DNA from: Niveibacterium sp. SC-1
Lineage (GTDB): Bacteria; Pseudomonadota; Gammaproteobacteria; Burkholderiales; Rhodocyclaceae
Direction: 5' to 3'
Assembly (NCBI RefSeq): GCF_038235435.1
Contig: NZ_CP151275.1
Coordinates: 3,658,001 to 3,722,000, forward strand
Length of the DNA stretch: 64,000 nt
Below the pieces are notes generated by a model. It saw nothing but the letters and a program-made list of their open reading frames with translations, was not told the DNA's origin and ran no database searches. The number at the start of each line of letters is the position of its first letter. The first letter of the stretch is position 1. Positions 55,789 through 64,000 of this stretch are shown in pieces. Position numbers and translations under genes: made by a program.

Positions 55789-56988
55789 ATGCAACTTGCA
55801 ACGCAGGCCGCGCATCCCGCAGTCGCTCCTGCCCCGGCGGTCAGCACCTCTTCGCTGGCAGGGTTGCTTGGCGGCCGCGTGCTACGTGCAGAGGGCCAGT
55901 GGGACGAGGCGCCACTCTTCATCGAGGAAGGCCGTATCAGCGACCGGCCGCAACCGGGCCGCTGGCTGGACGCACGCGACTGCCTGGTGCTGCCCGGCAT
56001 CGTCGACTTCCACGGCGACGCCTTCGAGCGCCAGATCATGCCGCGGCCGGGCGTGCGCTTTCCGCTCGATCTCGCCCTGCTCGATACCGACCGCCAGCTC
56101 GCCGCCAACGGCATCACCACGGCGCTGCACGGTGTCACCTATTCCTGGGAGGGCGGGCTGCGCGGCAAGGAGACGGCCGAGGGCCTGTTCGACGCACTCG
56201 ACCGCCTGGCGCCGCGCCTGCAGGTACAGCACAAGGTGCATCTGCGCTTCGAATGCCACAACGTCGCCGGCGAGGCTGACGCGCAGCGCTGGTTGCGGGC
56301 GGGCCAGGTGAGTCTGCTCGCCTTCAACGAGCATCTGCCCGGCATGCGCCGCAAGCCGCACAAGCTGCAGGAGTACGCCGACCGCGCGGGCACCGACGTC
56401 GCGGGCTTCATGGCCCTGATCGACGCGGCGGTGGAGCGCACCGACGAGGTCTCCCTGGTGGTCGAGCGACTGGCGCTGCAGGCGCGCCGCCGTGGCATCC
56501 CCATGGCCTCGCATGACGACCCCAGCACTGCGGTGCGCGACCACTACCAGACCATGGGCTGCCACGTCTCCGAATTCCCGCTCACGCGCGAAGTGGCCCG
56601 CCATGCACAGGCCACCGATTCGCCGGTGGTCTGCGGCGCGCCCAATGTGCTGCGCGGCGGCAGCCACGTCGGCGCGCCGGCGGCCGAGGAACTCGCGCGC
56701 GAAGGCCAGTGCAGCATCCTCGCCTCCGACTACTACTATCCGGCGCCGCTGCATGCGGCGCTCAAGCTCGCCGACGTAGGCGCCCTGCCGCTCGCAGCGG
56801 CCTGGAACCTGATCTCGCACAATCCCGCGCAGGCGTTGGGCATGACCGATCGAGGACGCCTTGCCGCCGGCCTGCGCGCCGATGCCCTGGTGCTCGATGC
56901 GCGCGACCCGCGCGCGCCGCGGCTGGTGGCCACCGTGGCAGGCGGCCGCCTCGCCTACCTCGCCGACGGAGACCGCCTGCATGCATGA
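55789..56988 (+). CDS. Second PhnM-like amidohydrolase
   Basis: A 399-residue protein of the PhnM family (alpha-D-ribose 1-methylphosphonate 5-triphosphate diphosphatase). The metal motif GIVDFHGDAFERQ has the HxD (His near residue 75), ASHDDPSTAVRD matches the catalytic His-Asp region, and SHNPAQALGMTDRGRLAAG the C-terminal block. It differs clearly from the other PhnM in this locus, including a lengthened N-terminus and YPAPLHAALK. The ATG 55789 follows GGAGG. It overlaps the next gene by 8 bases, so it is coupled with DUF1045 and phnN. Confidence 0.9.
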   Translation: MQLATQAAHPAVAPAPAVSTSSLAGLLGGRVLRAEGQWDEAPLFIEEGRISDRPQPGRWLDARDCLVLPGIVDFHGDAFERQIMPRPGVRFPLDLALLDTDRQLAANGITTALHGVTYSWEGGLRGKETAEGLFDALDRLAPRLQVQHKVHLRFECHNVAGEADAQRWLRAGQVSLLAFNEHLPGMRRKPHKLQEYADRAGTDVAGFMALIDAAVERTDEVSLVVERLALQARRRGIPMASHDDPSTAVRDHYQTMGCHVSEFPLTREVARHAQATDSPVVCGAPNVLRGGSHVGAPAAEELAREGQCSILASDYYYPAPLHAALKLADVGALPLAAAWNLISHNPAQALGMTDRGRLAAGLRADALVLDARDPRAPRLVATVAGGRLAYLADGDRLHA

Positions 56989-57715
56989 CCTGCAGCGCTT
57001 CGATCCCGCCACCGCGCGCTTCGCCCTCTACTACACGCCGCCGGCCGGCTCGCCCCATGACGCTTTCGGCAGCGTCTGGCTCGGGCGCGATGCGCGCAGC
57101 GGCGCCACGATCACCCAACCCGTGGTGCCCGGCCTGGACGCCGCGCGTCTCGCCGCACTGACCGCCTCGCCGCGCCTCTACGGCCTGCATGCCACGCTCA
57201 AGCCGCCTTTCCGCCTGCGCGAGGGCGCATCGCCCGAGGACATCGACACGCGGCTGCGTGCCGTCGTACCGGCACTGACGCCGTTCTCCTTCCGTGTCGT
57301 CGCCGCGCCGCTGGACGGATTTCTTGCGTGGCAACCGCGCGACCGTCGCGACGCGATCGCCGTCGTCGCCGAAACCTGCGTCACGCGCCTCGACGAACTG
57401 CGTGCACCGCCCTCGGAAGCCGAACTCGCCCGCCGCCGCGCCGCGCGCCTGAGCGACCGGCAGGAAACGCTGCTCGCGCGCTGGGGCTATCCGTATGTGC
57501 TGGACCAGTTCCGCTTCCACATCAGCCTGAGCGAGCGGGTTTCGGCGGCGGAGGCGGACCTGTTGCTCAGTGCGCTGGCCGCGCAGACCGAAGGGCTCGA
57601 GCGCGAGCCCTTGCGCTTTGACGCGATCAGCCTCTTCGTCCAGCCCGACGCCGGCGAGGATTTCCGCCATGTCGCGCGCTACGGCTTCGACGGCAAGGTG
57701 GAGGCGATCGGCTGA
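56981..57715 (+). CDS. DUF1045 protein, 2H-phosphoesterase-like, candidate PhnP replacement
   Basis: A 244-residue phosphonate-locus protein (DUF1045). Two HxT/S motifs are visible: HATL at residue 70 and HISL at residue 180, the arrangement of the 2H phosphoesterase superfamily, which act on cyclic phosphodiesters. Since phnP, the usual enzyme hydrolysing 5-phosphoribosyl 1,2-cyclic phosphate, is not in this window, the protein is a likely functional substitute; this is inference. It overlaps phnM2 by 8 bases and shares one base with the start of phnN, so it is tightly coupled between the steps before and after the predicted reaction. Confidence 0.85.
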   Translation: MHDLQRFDPATARFALYYTPPAGSPHDAFGSVWLGRDARSGATITQPVVPGLDAARLAALTASPRLYGLHATLKPPFRLREGASPEDIDTRLRAVVPALTPFSFRVVAAPLDGFLAWQPRDRRDAIAVVAETCVTRLDELRAPPSEAELARRRAARLSDRQETLLARWGYPYVLDQFRFHISLSERVSAAEADLLLSALAAQTEGLEREPLRFDAISLFVQPDAGEDFRHVARYGFDGKVEAIG

Positions 57716-58269
57716 TGGGCGCACGCCTGGTGTACGTGGTCGGAGCCTCCGGCGTCGGCAAGGACAGTGTGCTCGCCGCGCTGCGTGCCTCGCTGCAGGC
57801 CGGGGAGCGCATCGCGGTGGCCCATCGCTACATCACCCGGCCGGTGGCCGCCGAAGGCGAGAACCATGTGGCACTGAGCGAGGCGGAGTTCCACCTGCGG
57901 CGCGAGGCCGGCTGCTTCGCCCTGTGCTGGGAGAGCCACGGCCTGCACTACGGCGTGGGGCGCGAGATCGAGCACTGGCTGGCGCAAGACCTCACGGTGC
58001 TGGTCAACGGCTCGCGCGCCTACTGGCCGGAAGCCCGCAGGCGCTTCGGCGCGGCCCGCCTGGTGGAGATCACCGCCAGCGCCGAGACCTTGCGTGCCCG
58101 CCTCGCCCGGCGCGGGCGCGAGAGTGCCCCCGAACAGGCGCTACGCCTGGCGCGCACGCAGCAGCTAGCGCGCGAACCCTGGCAGGTGGATCACAGCATC
58201 CGCAACGAGAGCACCATCAGCGATGCCGCCTGGGCGCTCAAGGCCTGGCTGGGCGGTCTCGAGCCCTGA
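57715..58269 (+). CDS. phnN: Ribose 1,5-bisphosphate phosphokinase PhnN
   Basis: Phosphorylates ribose 1,5-bisphosphate with ATP to PRPP, the last step of C-P lyase degradation of phosphonates. The 184-residue guanylate-kinase-like protein has the P-loop GASGVGKDSVL (residues 10-20), and the RYITRPVAAEGENHVALSEAEF block conserved in PhnN. The ATG overlaps the DUF1045 stop (TGATG). Last gene of the plus-strand operon; its stop lies within a tandem repeat. Confidence 0.95.
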   Translation: MGARLVYVVGASGVGKDSVLAALRASLQAGERIAVAHRYITRPVAAEGENHVALSEAEFHLRREAGCFALCWESHGLHYGVGREIEHWLAQDLTVLVNGSRAYWPEARRRFGAARLVEITASAETLRARLARRGRESAPEQALRLARTQQLAREPWQVDHSIRNESTISDAAWALKAWLGGLEP

Positions 58270-58291
58270 GTCCTTGGCCCTGAGTCCTTGG
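58264..58291. repeat. Tandem 14 bp repeat across the phnN stop codon
   Basis: CCCTGAGTCCTTGG occurs twice in direct succession (58264-58277, 58278-58291), followed by a degenerate third unit. The first copy contains the phnN stop TGA. It probably arose by slippage in non-coding sequence. Confidence 0.75.
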
Positions 58292-58323
58292 CCCTTTGTC
58301 CTCAGCCCCGAGCCGCGCGGATT

Positions 58324-59301
58324 TCAGTCGTGGGCCGAGCGGCGCCAGTCCGAGGGCGAGTGGCCGGTCCAGCGCATGAAGGCCCGGGAAAAGGCGCTCG
58401 GCGTCGCGAAGCCGACACGGAAGGCGACTTCGGTCACCGAATTGGCGGTGTCTTCCAGGTAGGCCGTGGCCAGCTCACGGCGGGTTTCGTCGACCAGCTC
58501 ATGGAAGCTCGTCTGGCGCTGCGCCAGGCGCCGCTGCAGCGTGCGCTCGCTCACATTCAGGCGGCGCGCGATCTCGCCGGCTTCCGGCATTCCGTCGGCA
58601 AGCGATTCGAGTAGCACCGTCTTGCTGCGGGCGACGAAATCGCTCTGGTCCAGATCCGCCAGCTGGCGCGTCAGCAACTCGTCCAGCGTGCTCGCGATCT
58701 CGCGATTGGCGGTCGGCAGCTCGGCATCGACGATCGCCTCCGGGAGGAGCATGGCGTTGCGTCCTGCATCGAATTCAACACGGCAGCCGAAAAATTCATC
58801 GTAGGGCGCGCGCGCGGGCGGTTCAGCGGAAGCAAACAAGACCCGTGACGGCGCGATCGCCTCGCCACAATTGCGCCGGCATAGCGAGAGCACCACCGAG
58901 AGGATGATCTCGCTGCCCACGCGGTCGAGCGCGGGGTCGCCGCGTCGGTGCGCGTAGTCCAGCCAGGCGCCATCGGCACGCGTGTCCTCCAGCGCCAGCG
59001 TACCGCGGTCACCGAGCAGGCGACTGAAACGCACCAGACGGAGTAACGCGGTACGCAGGGTCGTGGCCGCGAACCAGGCGTAGCCCAGGGCCCCGAAGTC
59101 CGAGGGATGCCAGAGTTCCCCGGCACGCAGGCCGAAGGATGGTTCCCGCGCACGCGCCGCCAGTTCGGCGCAGGCGCGGTCGTACAGCTCGGTCGGCAAG
59201 CGCGCACTGGCCCGTAGCTGCACCGGCGTGGCGAGTTCCAGGCCGTGGGCCCGGGCAAGGCGTTCGAGCAGCGGCAGCGAATTCGACAGGAATGTCTGCA
59301 T
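58324..59301 (-). CDS. AraC family transcriptional regulator (arabinose-binding-type N-terminus)
   Basis: A 325-residue regulator of the OruR/ArgR-like AraC group: N-terminal Arabinose_bd domain (about 20-205; GLRAGELWHPSDFGALGYAW) and two C-terminal helix-turn-helix units (AGEIARRLNVSERTLQRRLAQ and EVAFRVGFATPSAFSRAFMRW). The ATG 59299-59301 has GGAG upstream. It is convergent with phnN and divergent from the degenerate-Hpt gene by 177 bp. The effector is not identifiable; metabolic control of amino-acid or alkane-type pathways is usual for the group. Confidence 0.88.
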   Translation of the reverse strand: MQTFLSNSLPLLERLARAHGLELATPVQLRASARLPTELYDRACAELAARAREPSFGLRAGELWHPSDFGALGYAWFAATTLRTALLRLVRFSRLLGDRGTLALEDTRADGAWLDYAHRRGDPALDRVGSEIILSVVLSLCRRNCGEAIAPSRVLFASAEPPARAPYDEFFGCRVEFDAGRNAMLLPEAIVDAELPTANREIASTLDELLTRQLADLDQSDFVARSKTVLLESLADGMPEAGEIARRLNVSERTLQRRLAQRQTSFHELVDETRRELATAYLEDTANSVTEVAFRVGFATPSAFSRAFMRWTGHSPSDWRRSAHD

Positions 59302-59478
59302 GCATCTCTCCACGATGGCGCGCTCGGCGCAGCAGATGGCGTTGGATGGACTGCGCTTGATCGTGCTTCGCCCGAAACTGCGCGGCATCGGCACCATGGT
59401 TCGGGCGGGACAAGTATCACGTCGCCCGGATACGACTTCAACAGCGTGCCACGAGACAAGGCCCTGGAGAAATCGTAG

Positions 59479-60210
59479 ATGAACGCAAGCTGTACCTCTG
59501 ACACACCCGCCCCCAACGCACGCGAGGGCCAGTCCCTCAGCCTGAAGCTGGGTCTGGTGCTTACCACGGCCGTCCTGGCACTTGGAATCACGGCGACCCT
59601 GCCGAGCGCGCGGGTGGATTTCGCGACCACTCAAGCCGTAGAGGTTCAGGCCGTGCAGCGCGGCGATGACATGTTGCCGTCCCGGGGGCACACGCCATAT
59701 GCGCCCGCGTACAGCCAGGACGAGGCCATCGACATTGCGCCGAAAGCACCGCAGGTGATCGATTCGCAACACGCCCAGCAAGACCTCTTGCTGGCCTGCG
59801 CCTTTGCCGCTTTGCTGCTGCTCGTCGCCACCGGTCTCGCCTATTCGGCCCTGCGACCGCACGGGCTTCGACACGACCGCGTCGCCGCAAGGCGCGCCGA
59901 CGCGCCGCATGACGAAGCACTGCGCGAATTCGCCGCGGCGCAAGAGAGCACCGCCAACGCAATGCGGGACGCGCTGGATGCGCGCGACATGGGCGCGGCC
60001 GCGCAACTGGCGACCACCCTCGCGCTCCAGGCCCAGGCCATCGGCGCCCACGAACTCGCCGCCCTCGGCCGCACCATGGAGCGCGCCCTGCTGGCACGCG
60101 ACCTCACCGCTGCACGTCGCACGGCCGCGAGCATCGCCGCCCCGCTGCAACGCCTGCTGGAAGAGGTCTCGATGCGCCTCGCGAGACCGGCCTTTCCTTC
60201 CGCGCACTGA
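59479..60210 (+). CDS. Membrane protein with degenerate Hpt domain lacking the phospho-acceptor His
   Basis: A 243-residue protein with two predicted transmembrane helices (about 22-42 and 103-125, with a 60-residue periplasmic loop) and a cytoplasmic helical C-terminus. Residues about 148-230 align with the Hpt domain of the sensor kinase coded next: EFAAAQESTANAMRDALDAR against [20 protein letters not shown], and later QAQAIGAHELA against [11 protein letters not shown]. The phospho-accepting AHTLKG of the kinase is ATTLAL here (His replaced by Thr 179). It cannot be phosphorylated in the normal way. Function may be to bind or compete in the phosphorelay. No published family was recognised. 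Confidence 0.75.
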   Translation: MNASCTSDTPAPNAREGQSLSLKLGLVLTTAVLALGITATLPSARVDFATTQAVEVQAVQRGDDMLPSRGHTPYAPAYSQDEAIDIAPKAPQVIDSQHAQQDLLLACAFAALLLLVATGLAYSALRPHGLRHDRVAARRADAPHDEALREFAAAQESTANAMRDALDARDMGAAAQLATTLALQAQAIGAHELAALGRTMERALLARDLTAARRTAASIAAPLQRLLEEVSMRLARPAFPSAH

Positions 60211-60220
60211 TTTCAACACG

Positions 60221-60242
60221 CAGGCGCCCAAGTCGGCGCCTG
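60221..60242. repeat. Inverted repeat between degenerate-Hpt and kinase genes
   Basis: Eight-base stem CAGGCGCC / GGCGCCTG with a 6 nt loop, 11 bp after the degenerate-Hpt stop. No U-run, so it may be a weak or Rho-assisted terminator, or an RNA processing site. Confidence 0.4.
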
Positions 60243-60408
60243 TCGCGCAGGGGTAAATGACTGGCGTGGCAGGGAAAGCGGCGCCGCGCCGTCCTGACGA
60301 CACTGGCCCATTCCGGATCGCGACTGCGTTTTGCCCTGTCGCGACCGACTTCACCCTTGAATGGGCTGCTCTCATGCGGCCCCGACCGCCCCCTCGGCGG
60401 GAGCCGAT

Positions 60409-63400
60409 ATGACTGGTTTTGAATTCCATGACGAATGGCGGGGCAGGCCGATGCTCTGGCGCAAGCTGGTGCTGCTGCTGGCCGCTTGCGTCCTTTCCAT
60501 GGTCGCCCTGGGCACGCTGGCCGTGGTGCAGCTCAATCGTTTGTCCGAGCAGCAGAACGTCCTCGCCAGGAACCTGCTCCCGAGCTATTCCCTGCTCAAT
60601 AACATCCGCACGGAATACTCGAATCTTGTCGGCCGGACGGGGGAGTTCATCCATCGCCCGGATTCGGCGCAGGACGCGTCCACGGCGGTAGAGCTCGCCG
60701 ATATCGACCGCGCGCTGCAGGCGCAACTGCTCCTCTACCAGAGCAACTACGTGCTCGACGCCCGGGATGGCGCCTTGCTGAGCGACGTGCGCGCAGCCAT
60801 CGGCGCCGCAACGATGACGCTCAACCGCGCCCTGGATCTGGTGCGCGACGGGCGCCACGCCGACGCCGAACGGCTCATGCACGAGCAGTCCTCGCAGCTG
60901 TTCACGGTGTTGCCCACGCTGGATCGACACCTGCACTTCAATCACCAGCTGCTCGAGCAAAGCGTGGCGGACGTGCAGTCCCTCAAGCAGAAGCTGGTGC
61001 TGCGCGGCGCGCTGGCGGCCGCCTGCCTGATCGCGGCGCTCTGCCTCATGGCCCTGATGTTCTCCCGTTCGGTGCTGCAACCGATCGAGCGCATGCGCCG
61101 CAGGGTGATCACGCTGGGCCAGGGCGACTACGCTACCCCGATCCCGGGCACCGGTCGCCAGGATGAGATCGGCCAGATCGCGCGGGCCCTGGAAGCCTTG
61201 CGCATCGCCGTAGAAATCAGCGAGGCGCGGGAACACAACAAGGACACTCTTGCCGCCATCGTCGAACGCGTGCAGGGCAAGCAGGACTTCCACACCTTCG
61301 GGCATGAACTCCTGCAGGCGCTGTGCGAAGCCACCGACTGCGACTACGCCGCATTCCATCTGGCGAATGGCCGCCAGAACAGCCTCCTGCGCATCACCAG
61401 CGTCGGCGCCACGCCCGCGGACGAACAGCGCCGGCAGCCCTGGGGGCACGGTCTGGTCGGTATGGCCGCCCAGCGCGGCGTCACCCTGCGTCGCCATCTG
61501 CCGGTCGAAGAAGCTCCTGCGCTGCCCACCGGTGTGCGGACCACGCCGGTGCGCCACGCCTGCGCGGTGCCTATCCTGCTCCGCGGCGAGGTCGCCCTGG
61601 TGCTGGAGCTCGCGTTCATCGAAGTGCCAACTCCGCGCACCGCCGCCCTGCTGGACCTGCTCAACGACCCGCTGTCCCTGCTGACGGAGCTGCTGGAACA
61701 GAACGTCGAGACCCACCAGATGCTTAGCCTCAGCATGGAGCACGCCGAGGTCCTGCAGGAAAACCGGCGCCAGCTGGAGGAGCGTCAGGCCGAACTGGTG
61801 GACCTCAACAGCAGCCTGCTCGACAAGGGCGTGCAGCTGAGCCAGGCGCGCGACGCGGCCGAGTCCGCGGCCCGCGCCAAAGCCGACTTTCTCGCCAACA
61901 TGAGCCACGAGATCCGCACGCCGATGAATGCGGTGATCGGCATGGCCCACCTTGCGCTGAGCACGCAGGACGACGAAGAGCGGCGCGAGCATGTGGCGAA
62001 GATCCTGCGTGCGGGCCGCCATCTGCTGGGCGTGCTCAACGGCATCCTCGACTTCTCCAAGCTGGATGCCGGCGCGCTCAAGCTGGAGGCGGCCGACTTC
62101 CGCCCGCGCGACGTGGTGCGCGATGTGCACGACATGTTCGCCACTCAGTGCGCCGAGAAGGGACTCAACCTGCAGTTCGAAGTGGCCCCCGAAGTGCCGG
62201 AACGCCTGCGCGGCGACGCCGTGCGCCTGGGACAGGTCCTGATCAATTACGTCGGCAACGCAGTGAAGTTCACCGAACAAGGCGGCATCTGGGTCCGTGT
62301 GGTCCCCGAAGCCACGGATCCGCTTCGCTTGCGCTTCGAGGTCACCGACACCGGCATCGGCCTCTCGCCCGAGGCACAGGCACGGCTCTTCCAGTCCTTC
62401 GAACAGGCCGACACCTCGACCACGCGCCGCTTCGGTGGCACCGGCCTGGGGCTTGCCATCAGCAAGCGTCTGGCCGTGCTGATGGGCGGTGACGCGGGCG
62501 TGGAAAGCGCACCGCGTCGCGGCAGCACCTTCTGGTTCACCGCCGGCTTTGCCGCCGCGAGCACCGTGGCCCTGGCGGCCGTGGAGCAGATCCCCGCCAT
62601 CCAGTTCTCGCCGCTCCTGAAGGGACGCCGCGTGCTGCTGGTGGAAGACAGTCCGCTCAACCAGATGGTCGCGCGAGGTCTCCTCGAAGCCCGCGGCATG
62701 ATCGTCGAGGTGGTCGCCGATGGCGCCGAAGCGCTCAAGCTCGCACAGACCCTGGGCGCGGGCCACGGCTTCGACATGGTCCTGATGGACATGCAGATGC
62801 CCGTCATGAACGGCCCGGAAGCCACCCGCGCGATGCGTCTTCTACCCGGTTGGCATGCGACGCCGATCCTTGCCATGACGGCCAACACCGGCGCGCGCGA
62901 GCGCGACCTCTGCGCCGCCTCCGGGATGAACGGCTTCATCGCCAAACCGGTGGAGCCGGAGCTGCTCTACGAGGCCGTCGCCGAGGCGCTGGACACCCCC
63001 GCGACGGAGGATCCCCTGCGCCAGATCGATGGCCTGGACGTCAGCCTGGGGCTCTCGCGCATGCTGGATCACCGGCAGACCTACGAGGAGGTGCTGCGCA
63101 ACTTCGCCAGCGGGCAGGCCAGCGCGGTGCAGGCCATGCATGACGCGCTCGAAGCCGGCGACCAGGAAACGACCGAGCGCCTGGCGCACACCCTCAAGGG
63201 GCTGGCCGCCACCATCGGCGCCCGCAAGCTGGCCGCGCAGTGCCGCTCTATCGAAATCGCGCTGCGCGACGGCGATGTCGCCGCGGCCCGTCGTCGCATC
63301 GGTCGCGTCGCCGAACCCCTGGGCAAACTCGTCCTGGCCCTGCAACACGCCCTGCCCAGCCCCGAGGAAAGCCCGACCCTGGCGGCCGACCTGCCGACGG

Positions 63401-63594
63401 CTCGCGCAAGGCTTCATGAACTCGACCGCATGCTCGCCGGCGGCGAGGCCGAAGCCAGGGCCTTCGCCACCGAGCACGCCGGCCTCTTTTCGGCCAGCTA
63501 CGGCGAACCGGGCACCCGGCTGGTCCGCCTGGTGAAGTCCTTCCGCTTCGACGAGGCGAGCAAGGTGCTGCAGTCGCTGACGACGCTGCACTGA
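60409..63594 (+). CDS. Hybrid sensor histidine kinase (HAMP-GAF-HisKA-HATPase-REC-Hpt)
   Basis: A 1061-residue membrane sensor kinase. Two transmembrane helices (about 18-40 and 198-220) bracket a periplasmic sensor rich in helices. HAMP (about 216-268), a GAF-like domain (about 290-430) and a coiled coil follow. HisKA has His 500 in [17 protein letters not shown], the ATPase has [15 protein letters not shown] and [10 protein letters not shown], the receiver (about 740-855) has Asp 794 in [11 protein letters not shown], and the C-terminal Hpt has His 927 in [13 protein letters not shown]. All phosphorelay residues are intact. The ATG 60409 follows GGGAG. The response regulator gene follows after 116 bp. 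Confidence 0.92.
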   Translation: MTGFEFHDEWRGRPMLWRKLVLLLAACVLSMVALGTLAVVQLNRLSEQQNVLARNLLPSYSLLNNIRTEYSNLVGRTGEFIHRPDSAQDASTAVELADIDRALQAQLLLYQSNYVLDARDGALLSDVRAAIGAATMTLNRALDLVRDGRHADAERLMHEQSSQLFTVLPTLDRHLHFNHQLLEQSVADVQSLKQKLVLRGALAAACLIAALCLMALMFSRSVLQPIERMRRRVITLGQGDYATPIPGTGRQDEIGQIARALEALRIAVEISEAREHNKDTLAAIVERVQGKQDFHTFGHELLQALCEATDCDYAAFHLANGRQNSLLRITSVGATPADEQRRQPWGHGLVGMAAQRGVTLRRHLPVEEAPALPTGVRTTPVRHACAVPILLRGEVALVLELAFIEVPTPRTAALLDLLNDPLSLLTELLEQNVETHQMLSLSMEHAEVLQENRRQLEERQAELVDLNSSLLDKGVQLSQARDAAESAARAKADFLANMSHEIRTPMNAVIGMAHLALSTQDDEERREHVAKILRAGRHLLGVLNGILDFSKLDAGALKLEAADFRPRDVVRDVHDMFATQCAEKGLNLQFEVAPEVPERLRGDAVRLGQVLINYVGNAVKFTEQGGIWVRVVPEATDPLRLRFEVTDTGIGLSPEAQARLFQSFEQADTSTTRRFGGTGLGLAISKRLAVLMGGDAGVESAPRRGSTFWFTAGFAAASTVALAAVEQIPAIQFSPLLKGRRVLLVEDSPLNQMVARGLLEARGMIVEVVADGAEALKLAQTLGAGHGFDMVLMDMQMPVMNGPEATRAMRLLPGWHATPILAMTANTGARERDLCAASGMNGFIAKPVEPELLYEAVAEALDTPATEDPLRQIDGLDVSLGLSRMLDHRQTYEEVLRNFASGQASAVQAMHDALEAGDQETTERLAHTLKGLAATIGARKLAAQCRSIEIALRDGDVAAARRRIGRVAEPLGKLVLALQHALPSPEESPTLAADLPTARARLHELDRMLAGGEAEARAFATEHAGLFSASYGEPGTRLVRLVKSFRFDEASKVLQSLTTLH

Positions 63595-63710
63595 GCACAA
63601 GAGCCCCGCCAATGCGACACCCCGACACTGCTCCCGGTCCCGCTACGGCACCGGTCCGCCCGATCCTTCCCGAACCGCAATCCGCGCGCCCCGCGGAGCC
63701 GAGGTCTGCC

Positions 63711-64000
63711 ATGCCCAGCGTCGCTGAAAACGCGAATGCACGCCCGACGATCCTGGTCGTCGACGATATCCCCGAGAACCTGGAGGTGATGCATCACATC
63801 CTGGGTTCCACCTACCGCGTCCGCATGGCGAGTTCGGGCCGGCGCGCACTCGACCTGGCCGAATGCGAGCCGCCCGACCTGCTGTTGCTCGACGTTTCGA
63901 TGCCCGATCTGGATGGCTACGCCGTCTGCCGCGCCTTCAAGGCGCAGGTGCACCTGGCCGACATCCCGGTGATCTTCGTCACCGCCAACGCGACCGACAA
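63711..64000 (+). CDS. Response regulator, receiver domain (cut by window edge)
   Basis: The first 96 residues of a response regulator: ILVVDDIPENLEVMHHIL gives the acidic pair, and the phosphoryl Asp is in LLLLDVSMPDLDGY, with the switch Thr in VIFVTANATD. The output domain lies beyond the window. An in-frame ATG at 63612 is a possible earlier start; I prefer 63711 because GAGG sits upstream. It is the likely partner of the hybrid kinase, 116 bp upstream. Confidence 0.9.
   Translation, partial: MPSVAENANARPTILVVDDIPENLEVMHHILGSTYRVRMASSGRRALDLAECEPPDLLLLDVSMPDLDGYAVCRAFKAQVHLADIPVIFVTANATD

Noticed and set aside
59302-62766. A minus-strand frame of more than 1100 codons upstream of the AraC gene
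   Set aside because: It is antisense to the hybrid kinase and the degenerate-Hpt gene, with His/Arg/Gln-rich composition. The real AraC protein starts at 59301 with a ribosome-binding site.

Overview
This is a GC-rich, gene-dense chromosomal window with the gene content of a Betaproteobacterium, most likely of the Rhodocyclales (Azoarcus/Thauera-like). The evidence is a BktB-type ketothiolase and acetoacetyl-CoA synthetase, DUF3579 and DUF2788 proteins, a CobD/CbiB-family protein, PEP-CTERM proteins and the codon usage. The taxonomic call is an inference from gene families. No tRNA, rRNA, CRISPR array, insertion sequence or prophage was seen.

The first half is mainly housekeeping. From 1 to 8 kb there is a thiolase (cut by the window edge), a CobD/CbiB-like membrane protein, a CoA-diphosphatase Nudix, a class I amidotransferase, a YjfB-like motility protein, YajQ, MurB overlapping a TPR-GGDEF diguanylate cyclase, PpnP and DUF2788. 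From 8 to 15.4 kb come pfkA, argG, a VOC protein, argF, DUF3579, rpsT, murJ and a YbhB-like protein. From 15.4 to 26 kb are acetoacetyl-CoA synthetase, a permuted NlpC/P60-like lipoprotein, a thioesterase, ETF-ubiquinone oxidoreductase, a PEP-CTERM GDSL hydrolase with a sigma-54-like promoter, and the sulfate importer sbp-cysT-cysW-cysA.

From 26 to 48.6 kb the content is more mixed. It includes a cupin-type AraC regulator opposite an AhpD-like protein and a TDT/SLAC1 transporter, a secreted PQQ-type sugar dehydrogenase, a large secreted glycosidase-like protein (LamG-like, clan A glycosidase, PA14, AbfB), tldD with a small exported partner, a nitrilase-family amidase, yhdP and glnE. Then come a Nudix protein, a MalT-like LuxR regulator opposite a cupin protein with a repeat-rich intergenic operator, and a second PEP-CTERM protein.

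From 48.7 to 58.3 kb lies a carbon-phosphorus lyase locus built as two divergent operons around the GntR-type regulator phnF. The minus strand carries phnGHIJKLM. The plus strand carries phnF, a second phnM-like gene, a DUF1045 gene and phnN. No phnP is present; the DUF1045 protein has the paired HxT/S motifs of 2H phosphoesterases and sits where the cyclic phosphodiesterase step is needed. Three copies of GTCTAnACGA lie in the two regulatory gaps and probably are PhnF operators.

The right end (58.3-64 kb) holds an arabinose-binding-type AraC regulator, a membrane protein with a degenerate Hpt domain lacking its phospho-acceptor histidine, a hybrid sensor kinase whose intact Hpt domain is clearly related to it, and the start of a response regulator cut by the window edge.
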